Origin: an uncultured Candidatus Saccharibacteria bacterium
GTDB taxonomy: Bacteria; Patescibacteriota; Saccharimonadia; Saccharimonadales; Saccharimonadaceae
Direction: 5' to 3'
Length of the DNA stretch: 56,723 nucleotides
Assembly (NCBI GenBank): GCA_937974295.1
Contig: CALBWN010000046.1
Coordinates: forward strand, 1 to 56,723
Shown here: piece by piece, positions 1-7,944 of the stretch
How positions within the stretch are numbered: position 1 is the stretch's first letter
How the letters are laid out: each line of letters opens with the position of its first letter
Notes under the pieces: model-generated
The model's database searches: none
What the model saw: only the letters and a program-made list of their open reading frames with translations
What the model was told of the DNA's origin: nothing
Translations under genes and position numbers: made by a program

Positions 1-1057
1 GGCGGTAGGGGTGCTGCCAATCCAGCTGCTGGGCTGCTGCCAGGCTATAGGTCGGTGGCATGATGCGCCGCAAGGCCGCCACATCCACCCCCATATCAGC
101 GAGCGCCGCCTGCACCGTATCATCCCAGGCCAGGGCAAAGAGCTCCTTCGAGCGCAGTAGCCAGGCGCGCAGGTCGTTCTGCTGCACCACAGCGGGGCTA
201 TAGCGAATGGCCTGGTAGTCGGCAATATCAACGTCATAATTCGCCAGGTACACCGTATTGCGCCACAGTACATCAAAGCTATGGCCGCGTACCGTCATGC
301 GCCCAGACTGGTAGCCAAACTCCGGCGGCTGCGCCAGCACAAAGCGCAGCTCCACACCACGCTCCCGGGCGGCTTGGGTAATGCCCGCGGTGGCGGTGGG
401 CAGATCGACAAACTTTGCTGGGTAGCCACGCTCCATGCTCACGGCCACCGTCAGGCTTGATCGGCCCGGGGCAGCGTCTATAAACCAACTGGCCAGCGCT
501 GCGTAGAGTGATGGTGAATCAGCCACGCCAGGTGTGTTAGGTGCGCCAGGGGCAGGGGCGGCCTGAACGGTCGGGACGCAGGCAGCAGTGACGGCCAGTG
601 CCTGGCGGGCACGCTCGTAAAAGCTGATTGCCAAGGGGGCGGATTGATTCACCTCAATAAACTGCGGCCCAGGGCTGTGGGGCCCAAGCGGCAAAAAGCC
701 ATCAATCCGGCGAAAGCGGCGGCGCATGGTGCGTGGGCTCACTGGCGGCGCATGGTCGACCAAATATTTACCCTGGGCACTGAGCGACTGGTACAGCCGG
801 TCGTACACCACCTGGCCCGGCAGAAAGCTCGGGTGGGACTCAATCGCCACTAAGGCATCCTGCAGGGTGTACACCGCCTGGGCTAGTTGGGCGGCAGCTG
901 TCGGCGTCAGGGGTAGGGGAGCCAGCAGTACACTGGCCTGCTTGCCGGCAATTGTAATCGGTGGGATACTGGCTAGCTGCTGGGTGAGCTCACGCTGCTG
1001 GGGCGGCGCCAGGGCCTGCAGGGCGCTCGTCCACTGCGCCAGGGCCGCTATATCCAC
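1..1057 (-). CDS. Circularly permuted ATP-grasp-like protein (partial, 3' end outside window)
   Basis: An open minus-strand frame runs from a GTG at 1057 to the window edge (352 codons seen). I chose this start because it overlaps the upstream gene's TAG by 10 nt, as expected for translational coupling. Visible landmarks are an FIEVNQSAP segment near residue 140 and a later stretch with FDVLWRN, then NDLRAWLLRSKELFAL. These resemble the ExN and DvxxRR/K regions of circularly permuted ATP-grasp or glutathionylspermidine-synthase-like ligases, which form amide bonds using ATP. The catalytic C-terminal part lies outside the window. Position after an ornithine-cyclodeaminase-type gene and a CooC-like ATPase suggests a shared small-molecule or peptide-like biosynthetic pathway (inference). 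The family assignment rests on weak motifs. Confidence 0.5.
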   Translation of the reverse strand, partial: MDIAALAQWTSALQALAPPQQRELTQQLASIPPITIAGKQASVLLAPLPLTPTAAAQLAQAVYTLQDALVAIESHPSFLPGQVVYDRLYQSLSAQGKYLVDHAPPVSPRTMRRRFRRIDGFLPLGPHSPGPQFIEVNQSAPLAISFYERARQALAVTAACVPTVQAAPAPGAPNTPGVADSPSLYAALASWFIDAAPGRSSLTVAVSMERGYPAKFVDLPTATAGITQAARERGVELRFVLAQPPEFGYQSGRMTVRGHSFDVLWRNTVYLANYDVDIADYQAIRYSPAVVQQNDLRAWLLRSKELFALAWDDTVQAALADMGVDVAALRRIMPPTYSLAAAQQLDWQHPYR

Positions 1058-2139
1058 GGCTGGTTACTCCATAAGTCAAGCACAGTGCCGCAGCCTCGCG
1101 CCAGGGCTTGGGTATAGATATGCGCCGCCAGGCTGATGTCTTCAATCCCCAGGCCAGTCGGGCCAAAGAAGACCTTCTGCGCCGGGGTGGTGCGGCCTGG
1201 TGCCTGGCCAGCCAGGATATCACCCAGGTTGGTAACGTCGCTATCGGCAATAATACCGCGGCTAAAGGCAACCGCGTGGGTCTGCACGCCACGGTGCTTA
1301 CTTTGCTGCCAGTTATCAGATACAATCACATCCATATGGGACAGCAGCCGGGGCTCGTTTTCGAGGCAGCCAATATTAAAGATCGTCACCCCCGGCCGGT
1401 TCACCGCCTGTAGGGGCACCACTGGCTGGTTGACGTTGGCCGCACAGGTTATAACGATATCGGCATCGGCCACGGCAGCGTCGGCGCTATCAACGGCGCT
1501 GACGGCCAGGGCCGGGTAACGCTGGCGCAGCCGCTCAGCCAACTGATGCTTGCTGGCGCCCCGGCTATAGATGCGGATGGTCTCTAGGCTCGGCAAGGCA
1601 TGCAGCACACCACGAATTTGCGTCATCATATTGACGCCCGCCCCCACGCAGCCCAGGCTACGGGCATCCGTACGGGCCAGTTTGGGCGCCGCCAGAGCGC
1701 TCACCGCCCCAGTACGCATGGCGCTTATAACCTGGGCATCCATAATGGCAATCGGCATTTTGTGGGCATCATCAAATAGGGTAATGGTACCCGTTGCCCG
1801 CGGCACACCTTGGGTAAGATTACCGGGCATCGCGCCCAGGGCCTTAACGCCAAACACCGTCCCCACTGGTGTACGCACAGCGGCGGGTAGCACATTCACC
1901 ACACCAGCCTGGGCCTCCTGCTGCTTGTGTGCTAGCCGGAGCGATGTCTTAGCTGGCTGCAGCGCCTGGCCGGCCCGCCAGGCCGTAAAGGCCTCCTGCA
2001 CCGCCTGGGTAGCCAGCGCCATATCGCCGCCACCAGCATCCAGCACATCCTGCCGGCTGAGCCACAATACCTGGCCGGGGGCCAGGCTGTGGGTGGGGGA
2101 TGATTGTGGCGACGCAGCGCCAGAACCGCGGCTACGCAC
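1048..2139 (-). CDS. Ornithine cyclodeaminase / mu-crystallin family dehydrogenase
   Basis: A 363-residue protein with a GTG start overlapping the preceding cooC-like stop by 8 nt. The N-terminal half carries the family's substrate region (VFGVKALGAMPGN, then GTITLFDD, then ISAMRTGAVSALAA). A Rossmann segment begins at SLGCVGAGVN, and ADIVITCAAN and NIGCLENEP follow, all typical of the ornithine cyclodeaminase/mu-crystallin fold. Members use NAD(P) and include ornithine and lysine cyclodeaminases, alanine dehydrogenases, and dehydrogenases that make diaminopropionate for siderophores (SbnB type). Length is close to the usual 310-360. In a genome probably without amino-acid biosynthesis, and beside an ATP-grasp-like ligase and a Fur regulator, a role in a small metal ligand or modified amino acid is plausible, but the substrate cannot be read from sequence. 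Confidence 0.8.
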   Translation of the reverse strand: MRSRGSGAASPQSSPTHSLAPGQVLWLSRQDVLDAGGGDMALATQAVQEAFTAWRAGQALQPAKTSLRLAHKQQEAQAGVVNVLPAAVRTPVGTVFGVKALGAMPGNLTQGVPRATGTITLFDDAHKMPIAIMDAQVISAMRTGAVSALAAPKLARTDARSLGCVGAGVNMMTQIRGVLHALPSLETIRIYSRGASKHQLAERLRQRYPALAVSAVDSADAAVADADIVITCAANVNQPVVPLQAVNRPGVTIFNIGCLENEPRLLSHMDVIVSDNWQQSKHRGVQTHAVAFSRGIIADSDVTNLGDILAGQAPGRTTPAQKVFFGPTGLGIEDISLAAHIYTQALARGCGTVLDLWSNQPWI

Positions 2140-3064
2140 CGGGGCGCTCCTGGGGCGGTAGCAGGCTCAGCAGGTCAATCGGGAACTTCGCCTTTGGCCA
2201 GTTTTGGGCCGCGCGAATATGGGCTTTGACGGCTGCGGCCCGCATGGCCACGTCATCGCGGCTATGGGCGGCAACTGCGGCAAGCAGCTGGCGCACCGTG
2301 GCGGCTGTAGTGGGCTCAATATCACTGGTTGCGAGCTGCTCACCACGCTCCAGCCGGCGCACAAAATTAGACATACCAATGCTATAGGCCGGCGCCTGGC
2401 CCAGCTGCGCGGTAATAAACGCCGTGTCAGTTTCATCAATAATTTTGTTACCCACCGGCACTAATGTGACGTCATCGTGGGCTGCAAGCTCGGCCAGCTG
2501 CTGATAAATGGTCGTACTCTTAATGGTTGGCTCAACCGCCACAAACACCATATCAAACAGCCCCAGCATGCCAACGCCAAACACATCGGCACCGGCCGTG
2601 AGGTCGGCAATAACTAGCTGATCAGGGCTATCCTGCGTGTGGGCCAGCACCAGCTGCAGCTTGCCCAGCGCCCCGTGGTGACAGGACCAGCCCATGGTTT
2701 CCTGGCTGTAAGAGCCAAGCTCTAGCAGCACGGTGCTCGATGGGTGGGGGAGACCACGCCACGGCTCCACCTGGAAGCCAAGTGGCAAGCGGTCGCCGTC
2801 GGTATACGGCGGGAGTGTACGCGGCAGGCTGGGTAGCTCAGCCAGCTCCGGGCGCGCCTGGCGAATAGCTGCCTCGACGTATTTATAAATTGGCGTAAAC
2901 GCACTGGCCTGGGCGTGCGTCCGGCCCAAAGCCCCCGCCAGGTGCAGGTTGATATCGGCGTCAATAGCGTAGATCTCGGTAAAGAGCTCTGGCGCTAAGC
3001 GGGTTGCCAGCGACGATAGGGTTGTTTTGCCGCTGCCACCCTTTCCTAAAAATGCAATTCTCAT
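2132..3064 (-). CDS. CooC/MinD-like P-loop ATPase
   Basis: A 310-residue protein starting at the ATG at 3064, where MRIAFLGKGGSGKTT gives a deviant Walker A (KGGxGKTT, residues 8-15). An ATG 48 nt further upstream is open but lies inside the promoter. DADINLHLAG follows near residue 40, and VIADLTAGADVFG and MVFVAVEP occupy the Walker B and switch regions. This architecture belongs to the SIMIBI class (CooC, MinD, NifH-like), which act as dimeric ATPases in metal insertion, maturation or localisation. A TACAAT box ends 8 nt before the ATG with TTGCGA 17 bp upstream, so the mRNA is probably leaderless. It is the first gene of the run into the cyclodeaminase and ATP-grasp-like genes and is divergent from fur. 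A metal-cofactor role is inference. Confidence 0.75.
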   Translation of the reverse strand: MRIAFLGKGGSGKTTLSSLATRLAPELFTEIYAIDADINLHLAGALGRTHAQASAFTPIYKYVEAAIRQARPELAELPSLPRTLPPYTDGDRLPLGFQVEPWRGLPHPSSTVLLELGSYSQETMGWSCHHGALGKLQLVLAHTQDSPDQLVIADLTAGADVFGVGMLGLFDMVFVAVEPTIKSTTIYQQLAELAAHDDVTLVPVGNKIIDETDTAFITAQLGQAPAYSIGMSNFVRRLERGEQLATSDIEPTTAATVRQLLAAVAAHSRDDVAMRAAAVKAHIRAAQNWPKAKFPIDLLSLLPPQERPGA

Positions 3065-3072
3065 ATGGGCAA

Positions 3073-3156
3073 ATTGTACTCCCCACGGCCTACTTTCGCA
3101 AAAATGTTGCAAAACTGCGTATTATTGCAACAAAACGGCCCATGCGCTACTATAAA
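3073..3156. promoter_or_regulatory. Divergent promoter with palindromic operator between the CooC-like gene and fur
   Basis: A perfect inverted repeat GTTGCAA-N12-TTGCAAC covers 3106-3131. Its right arm overlaps a plus-strand -35 (TTGCAA at 3125) placed 17 bp from TACTAT at 3148. TATAAA at 3151 is an alternative -10 that ends 7 nt before the fur ATG. On the minus strand TTGCGA (3101-3096) lies 17 bp from TACAAT (3078-3073). The position between both promoters suggests an autoregulatory Fur-family site, but the sequence is not a classical Fur or Zur box. Confidence 0.55.
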
Positions 3157-3163
3157 AGCTAGT

Positions 3164-3688
3164 ATGGCAGTCACCACCACCCCCATCACCCAGCACCTGC
3201 GCCACCACGGCTATAGCATTACCGCGCCGCGCCTGGCAGTCCTGCGTGTATTGCAGCAGGCCGATGAGCCGCTTAAGCGGGCCTACATCGCCGAGCAGGC
3301 CACCGCCGCATCGCCCGCAGATAGCTCCCAGCCTGTAGCCGCTACGCCACGCTGCAACCGTGCTAGTGTCTACCGGGCACTACAGGTGTTCGAACGGATT
3401 GGCATTACCACCGTGTACATGCGCGGCTGGACACCGTATATTAGCCTGGCAGAGCCCTTCCAGCCGCACCACCACCATATTACCTGTTCGATGTGTGGCG
3501 CGCGCCAGGATGTGGCCACACCAGAGCTCGAGGCCGCCCTGCAAGCCGCCGCCAGGAGCCACGGCTATAGCCTGGGCCAGCATAGCGTCACGCTCAGCGG
3601 TATCTGCCCGCGCTGCCAGCATAGTGCCAGCACCCATACGCATAGACGCGGGCACGCACACGGCGCCGAAGGAGGCAACCCCCGCTAG
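3164..3688 (+). CDS. Fur-family metalloregulator (Fur/Zur-like)
   Basis: A 174-residue protein. I place the start at the ATG at 3164 (MAVTTTPITQHLRHHGYS), because the longer upstream frame runs through the promoter. Residues 1-85 form the winged-helix DNA-binding domain, with ITAPRLAVLRVL and then RASVYRALQVFERIGIT. The dimerisation domain has the HHHHITCSMCG metal-site region and two CxxC pairs (CSMC and CPRC), the structural zinc site of Fur-family proteins. The C-terminal tail is rich in His (THTHRRGHAHG), which is unusual and may bind metal. It is divergent from the CooC-like gene across a palindrome and convergent with terC, overlapping that gene's end by 4 nt. Which metal it senses (Fe, Zn or Mn) cannot be determined. 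Zur is favoured by the tail but unproven. Confidence 0.85.
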   Translation: MAVTTTPITQHLRHHGYSITAPRLAVLRVLQQADEPLKRAYIAEQATAASPADSSQPVAATPRCNRASVYRALQVFERIGITTVYMRGWTPYISLAEPFQPHHHHITCSMCGARQDVATPELEAALQAAARSHGYSLGQHSVTLSGICPRCQHSASTHTHRRGHAHGAEGGNPR

Positions 3689-4749
3689 CCCTGCTGTGCC
3701 TGCTGCCGCCGGGCCAGCCGGCGCTTTTCGTACATGCTCGAGCAAATGGCCGTCACAATAAACACCAGGCCAATACTCCCGGTAACCCATTCTGGTGGCT
3801 CCACCTGGTAGAGCTTAATGTACATCATCGCACCCAGGGCCATGATCGCCCAGTGGGCACCGTGCTCAAGGTAGCGGTACTGGGTGAGGGTGCCGGCCCG
3901 CATCAAGTACACCGTCAGCGCTCGCACCCAGATTGCCCCCACGCCCAGGCCCGCGATAATCAGCAGCAGGCTGGTGGTAATAGCAAAGGCCCCAATCACA
4001 CCATCAAAGCTAAAGCTGGCGTCCAGCACCTCGAGGTAGAGGAAGCTGGCAAAGGCCGCCCAGCCCACTTGGGCACCGGCTTGGTGCGCCGCGCCGTGCT
4101 CATCATCATGAAAGAACGAGCCAAACAGCTCAATACCAATATGCAGCAGAATCCCTAAAATACTCGATATCAGCACGATAGTCTGGTACTCCGGCGCCAC
4201 CGTAAAGTACAGCGCCACCGCCACGCTCAGCATTAAGCAGATTTTGAGGTTTTCGAACCGCCCCGCCCGGGCCAGCCAGGATTCACCCTTAAGCCAGTGG
4301 GTGGTTTTGCGCCGATCCATAAAGTAGTGAATACCAATCATCAAAAGGAAGGCACCGCCAAAGGCATCGATCATCGGCGCAGCGTGGTGCAGCACCTGGC
4401 CGTAGCGGGCTGGGTCGTGTAGAGCAAGCTGCACCACATCGCCAAACCCCAGGTGGGCGGCAATCATCACAATCACAATTGGCAGCACAAACCGCACCAC
4501 AAACACCGCGATGAATATCCCTACCGTTAGGAAGATCTTTTGCCAGAAGGGGCTTAGGGTTGCCAAGACGCGGCTATTGATGATAGCGTTATCAAAGCTG
4601 AAGGTCACCTCCAGCAGCACCAGGATGGCAAACACCCACAAACCGCTCGTCCCCAAATGGCCAAAGACCGCCCCGCCCAGCAGCACCGTCAGCAGTGCCG
4701 AAAACCAAAAAATACGAAAAGGATGATGAGAATGCCAGAGATGTTTCAT
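3685..4749 (-). CDS. TerC/DUF475 family integral membrane protein
   Basis: A 354-residue polytopic protein with about eight or nine hydrophobic segments. It has the two hallmark acidic intramembrane motifs, FSFDNAIIN near residue 52 and FSFDGVIGAF near residue 228, plus GIHYFMDRR. DUF475 members are the longer TerC relatives, often found with tellurium-resistance or metal-stress genes and implicated in metal (Mn) efflux. TATACT ends 8 nt before the ATG, so the message is probably leaderless. The gene converges on fur with a 4-nt overlap. Its place beside a Fur-family regulator and a metal-type ATPase supports a metal homeostasis role. Transport specificity is not visible. Confidence 0.88.
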   Translation of the reverse strand: MKHLWHSHHPFRIFWFSALLTVLLGGAVFGHLGTSGLWVFAILVLLEVTFSFDNAIINSRVLATLSPFWQKIFLTVGIFIAVFVVRFVLPIVIVMIAAHLGFGDVVQLALHDPARYGQVLHHAAPMIDAFGGAFLLMIGIHYFMDRRKTTHWLKGESWLARAGRFENLKICLMLSVAVALYFTVAPEYQTIVLISSILGILLHIGIELFGSFFHDDEHGAAHQAGAQVGWAAFASFLYLEVLDASFSFDGVIGAFAITTSLLLIIAGLGVGAIWVRALTVYLMRAGTLTQYRYLEHGAHWAIMALGAMMYIKLYQVEPPEWVTGSIGLVFIVTAICSSMYEKRRLARRQQAQQG

Positions 4750-4804
4750 AGTGATTTAGTATAGCACAGAATGGGACAGGACTTCACTTTTGTGAGCTCT
4801 CAGG

Positions 4805-6010
4805 TTAGTCTTTACGAAAGACCGCCCCAAGGTCTATTATTACTCTCGTTGCCGACCACTCGTCTTCTGCTTGGAGGCTCGTAGACGCCTCTTGCACCTC
4901 TGTAAGACTCCCGAGGAAGGCGATACGCGGCTCATATGCACGGACTGTCTCTGGGTCATCTTTAATGCCATACGCACTGAGCTCAGCAGCAGTGGCTGGC
5001 TGAGCTACTGCCTGTACCATCCCAACAACCTTCATCTCGCCAGATGGAGTACGCACAACGACCACTCCACCGGACATACCGGGCAAAACGGCATCATCCA
5101 GCCCGTTAACATCATTTGCATCCTTAGCCGACCGCTCAAGGCCCGAGATCATAGCCATCTTGCCATCAGCCCCGCGCTGCCCAGCAGGGAGAAGCACATC
5201 GACCTGCGGTGTGGCGATCGGTTGCCCCCACTCCACCGGCGCATTAGCAGGGAAGCCCACCGCAAAGAATGGCTGGCCAGCCTGTGTCGCTGCCGCTATC
5301 TCCTCATCTGTTGCAAGCTGGAGTGATGAGCTACCTGGCAGCTCATCACGCGGCCTCAATGCTGCTACATCAGGCATGCCAGAGCTCCACTGGCCTTCGG
5401 GCGGTGCTTCGCCATTATGGCAGCCTTTTTGTATCTTATGAGTCTGGCCATCCGTCGTGCGGAAGGTAATGTCTGTTTGGCGGATAGGATACTTGTTAGA
5501 CACCACATGGGCAGCCGTCATCACCATAGGTTTGCCATTTGGCATTGCTATGATGTAGCCACTGCCAGTGATATCCACGCTGCCTGCCTCCGCCATATTA
5601 TGAGAATGAGCTTCTATCTTGACGATGGAGTGCTGCACTGCTTGCAAAGCCTCGCGCTTTTGCTGCTCCAGCGACTCGCGATCGCCCAGCGCTTCAGCTA
5701 TGCCCACCGGTGAGCGCTGAGCTACCGTCTCGGGCTGCGTGAGGTCAAGCGATGAAGATCGGCCAACTGCCATGCATGGCGGCAGTGGCTCATATGGCCG
5801 CTGCGCCTCGCGTTGAGCATGCTTGGCATAGACCACACCAGCCATTGGCATACAGCCAATCACGGCGCCTACCGCTGCACTAATTACCTTTTTGCCAAAA
5901 TTCTTTTTCTTCTCCCGCTGGAGCTTTTGTTGGAGTCGTCGCTCCATTCGCGTCCCGGGGCGAGGCGAACATGAATGAGAATTATGTTCTCGAACTGCCA
6001 TTTCTGTCAT
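4805..6010 (-). CDS. Membrane-anchored S1 (trypsin/HtrA-like) serine protease
   Basis: A 401-residue protein. A basic N-terminus with a long R/K-rich stretch precedes one hydrophobic segment (VISAAVGAVIGCMPMAGVV, about residues 42-60), giving a type II or uncleaved signal anchor with the catalytic part outside. The S1 triad is complete: His168 in MTAAHVV, Asp214 in MPDVAAL and Ser313 in LPGMSGG. A GSGYII segment precedes the His as in HtrA-like proteases. No PDZ domain is visible. TATAAT ends 9 nt before the ATG at 6010, so the mRNA is probably leaderless. A second in-frame ATG lies 9 nt inside. In an epibiont it could process surface proteins or act on the host envelope (inference). The substrate is unknown. 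Confidence 0.85.
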   Translation of the reverse strand: MTEMAVREHNSHSCSPRPGTRMERRLQQKLQREKKKNFGKKVISAAVGAVIGCMPMAGVVYAKHAQREAQRPYEPLPPCMAVGRSSSLDLTQPETVAQRSPVGIAEALGDRESLEQQKREALQAVQHSIVKIEAHSHNMAEAGSVDITGSGYIIAMPNGKPMVMTAAHVVSNKYPIRQTDITFRTTDGQTHKIQKGCHNGEAPPEGQWSSGMPDVAALRPRDELPGSSSLQLATDEEIAAATQAGQPFFAVGFPANAPVEWGQPIATPQVDVLLPAGQRGADGKMAMISGLERSAKDANDVNGLDDAVLPGMSGGVVVVRTPSGEMKVVGMVQAVAQPATAAELSAYGIKDDPETVRAYEPRIAFLGSLTEVQEASTSLQAEDEWSATRVIIDLGAVFRKD

Positions 6011-6709
6011 GGTTTGGCCATTATAGCGCTTTGTGGGGGTAAATACAAATTCAGTTAAGGTGATTTATTATTTATATTTATCTCGGTACTGCACAAGCAG
6101 GGAGTTAACATCACACAGCTCTAGCACCTTACTATGCATGCCAAGCACTTCTTACATATATCCCACTTGAATAAATAATAAGTTCACTGCGTAATAACAG
6201 AGAAAAATATGGTGAAAAGTATTGTTCGGCCATAGATTTTGTGTGCGCTGAGCTATACACGGACGCCCGATAAGAGCGCATGTCAATCATACAAAGTTTT
6301 GACTTGCACTCTTGCTTATCTGTGCAGTATGAGCGCTTGCACCCTCATAAGCCACGACACCGCTATAGCAGCTTTCTTCTTAATAGCTAACTCATTCTCA
6401 TTATAATATTCCGTCTAGGGCTAAACCTCATCGGTGCAAAGGTGTTTTGTGCCACACCAGAGGGTATAGCAACACAAGGGAAGGGCCCTTCTACACGCGA
6501 GAGCCTTACAATCTTTACGATAATAACTCTTGACCCTCTAGACGAGCCAAAACCGTTAGGATCGTGGCGACTACCAGAGATAGTAGCTATCTTTGCCTCG
6601 CTTGCAAGTGTCGTAATCCAGAGCAATTCATAACTCCTCCATGCACACAAAGTGTATCAGCTTAAAAATAGCCTCCTGCAAGAGTAGACCATCACCAACT
6701 CACCCCAAC
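6011..6709. other. Intergenic region without a convincing gene
   Basis: About 700 nt, more AT-rich than neighbouring genes. A minus-strand frame at 6387-6650 and an opposing plus frame at 6391-6633 are open, but neither resembles a known family. A strong ribosome site (GGAGGAGTT) on the minus strand near 6640 precedes an ATG whose frame ends after about 14 codons, while another frame continues. This could be a decayed gene. I make no functional call. Confidence 0.4.
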
Positions 6710-6752
6710 AAAAAAGCGCTCATAGTAAGGGTGGGCATCACTATGAGCGCTT
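6710..6752 (-). terminator. Intrinsic terminator (13-bp stem)
   Basis: AAGCGCTCATAGT (6714-6726) pairs perfectly with ACTATGAGCGCTT (6740-6752), loop 13 nt. On the minus strand the stem is followed by a run of six T. It ends the candidate small RNA. Confidence 0.85.
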
Positions 6753-6950
6753 GGTTTGCCCTTCGTCCCACCCAATCAGGGTATACGTGATCTACTCACA
6801 CATACGAGATCCGCTGGACAAAGGGGTTAGTAAGCACACAACCCTGTCTAACGGTGCTGCAGTGGAGGGTAGATAACTACAGCACAGATTGTGTGCAACC
6901 TAACACGTTACCTTCGTGAAAACACTGAGGTAACTATGTTAAAATAGGGG
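6710..6950 (-). ncRNA. Candidate structured small RNA upstream of dprA
   Basis: No plausible ORF is present, but the minus strand folds into a series of long helices. The first is one arm with stacked pairs GTTAG/CTAAC, GCACACAA/TTGTGTGC and GTGCTG/CAGCAC (about 6910-6820). The second is CCCTT.GTCC/GGGAC.AAGGG, enclosing GTATGTGTGA/TCACGTATAC (two GU pairs) and an ACCC/GGGT hairpin. The third is a 13-bp perfect terminator followed by six U. Size (about 240 nt) and the terminator suggest an independent transcript. It does not show the conserved boxes of RNase P RNA, SRP RNA or tmRNA. 6S RNA is possible but untested. The 5' end and promoter are not clear. Confidence 0.5.
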
Positions 6951-7041
6951 GTATAAGGTACTTGAACGAGCTTGCGCTCAATCAATCACTTATGATACTA
7001 GCACCCGCTTGACAAAATGTCAACACTTTTCAGCACAAATC

Positions 7042-7920
7042 ATGCAACAGATCAATCACACCACACCACAAGCCCACCAATACCTCAATCCACTCTGCCA
7101 CATTGCCAAGCCACCGCAGCAGATTCACTACCTCGGCACACTGCCCGAGGAGCGCCGCCCCAGCGTGGCAATCGTTGGGTCGCGCCGGCCCACACGCTAT
7201 GGTCGGGAAGTGACGGAGCAGTTCGCCCGCGAGCTGACCCGCCAAGGGGTGATCATCATCAGCGGGCTCGCCCTTGGGATTGACAGCATTGCGCACCAGG
7301 CCTGTGTGGCGGTGGGTGGCACGACGATCGCTGTGCTGGGCAATGGCTTGCCACGGATCTATCCGGCCAATCATACTGCGTTTGCGGGTGATATCGTGGC
7401 CAAGGGTGGGGCAGTGGTGTCGGAGCACCTGGCGGGGGATGGCTACCGCTTTGGCAGCTGGAGCTTCCTCGAGCGCAACCGCCTCGTCGCTGGCCTAGCC
7501 GACGTCGTCGTCATCACCGAGGCAGCCGAGCGCAGTGGCACACTTAACACTGCTGCCCACGCACTCGAGCAAGGCAAGGACGTCTTTGCGGTGCCGGGCA
7601 ACATCACCAGCCCACTCTCACAGGGCTGCAACAATCTCCTCAAGCAAGGCGCGTTGCCCGCCACCAGCCCAGCCGATGTTCTCGCCGTCATGACCATCAC
7701 ACCGCCCCAACGCCAGCAGAGCGAGAATGCCACCCTGCCACTGGGTAGCACACCGCTCGAGGCTGCCATCATCAAGCTGCTGCGCCAAGGCCTGCGCGAC
7801 GGCGAAGAGATGCAGCGCCGCCTGGGCACACCCATCAGCGAGTTTACCATTGCCCTGACAATGCTGGAGATCAATGGCGTCATCCGCTCACTTGGCGCCA
7901 ACCAGTGGACATTGGCTTAG
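7042..7920 (+). CDS. dprA: DNA processing protein DprA (Smf)
   Basis: A 292-residue protein from the ATG at 7042. An in-frame TTG at 7009 would add 11 residues, and neither start has a clear ribosome site. The extended Rossmann domain shows VAIVGSRRPTRYG, then IISGLALGIDSIAHQ, VLGNGLPRIYP, ERNRLVAGLAD, ITEAAERSGTLNTA and DVFAVPGNI, all diagnostic of DprA. A C-terminal winged helix (about the last 65 residues, ending in IRSLGANQWTLA) follows, as in many DprA proteins. DprA binds incoming single-stranded DNA and loads RecA during natural transformation. It precedes a CDP-alcohol phosphatidyltransferase by 24 nt. A TTGACA/TGTCAA palindrome sits at 7009-7023. Known competence in Saccharibacteria-like organisms fits this call. 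Confidence 0.95.
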   Translation: MQQINHTTPQAHQYLNPLCHIAKPPQQIHYLGTLPEERRPSVAIVGSRRPTRYGREVTEQFARELTRQGVIIISGLALGIDSIAHQACVAVGGTTIAVLGNGLPRIYPANHTAFAGDIVAKGGAVVSEHLAGDGYRFGSWSFLERNRLVAGLADVVVITEAAERSGTLNTAAHALEQGKDVFAVPGNITSPLSQGCNNLLKQGALPATSPADVLAVMTITPPQRQQSENATLPLGSTPLEAAIIKLLRQGLRDGEEMQRRLGTPISEFTIALTMLEINGVIRSLGANQWTLA

Positions 7921-7923
7921 TAT

Positions 7924-7940
7924 TATGGTACAGTACCATA
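7924..7940. promoter_or_regulatory. 17-bp perfect palindrome between dprA and the next gene
   Basis: TATGGTAC-A-GTACCATA, followed directly by TATACT and the ATG at 7945. It is the right size for a dimeric repressor site covering a promoter, but no regulator is identified. Confidence 0.4.
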
Positions 7941-7944
7941 TACT

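Noticed and set aside
6387..6650. 87-codon minus-strand frame and opposing 6391-6633 frame
   Set aside because: No match to a family and a broken frame behind the best ribosome site; kept only as possible decayed gene.
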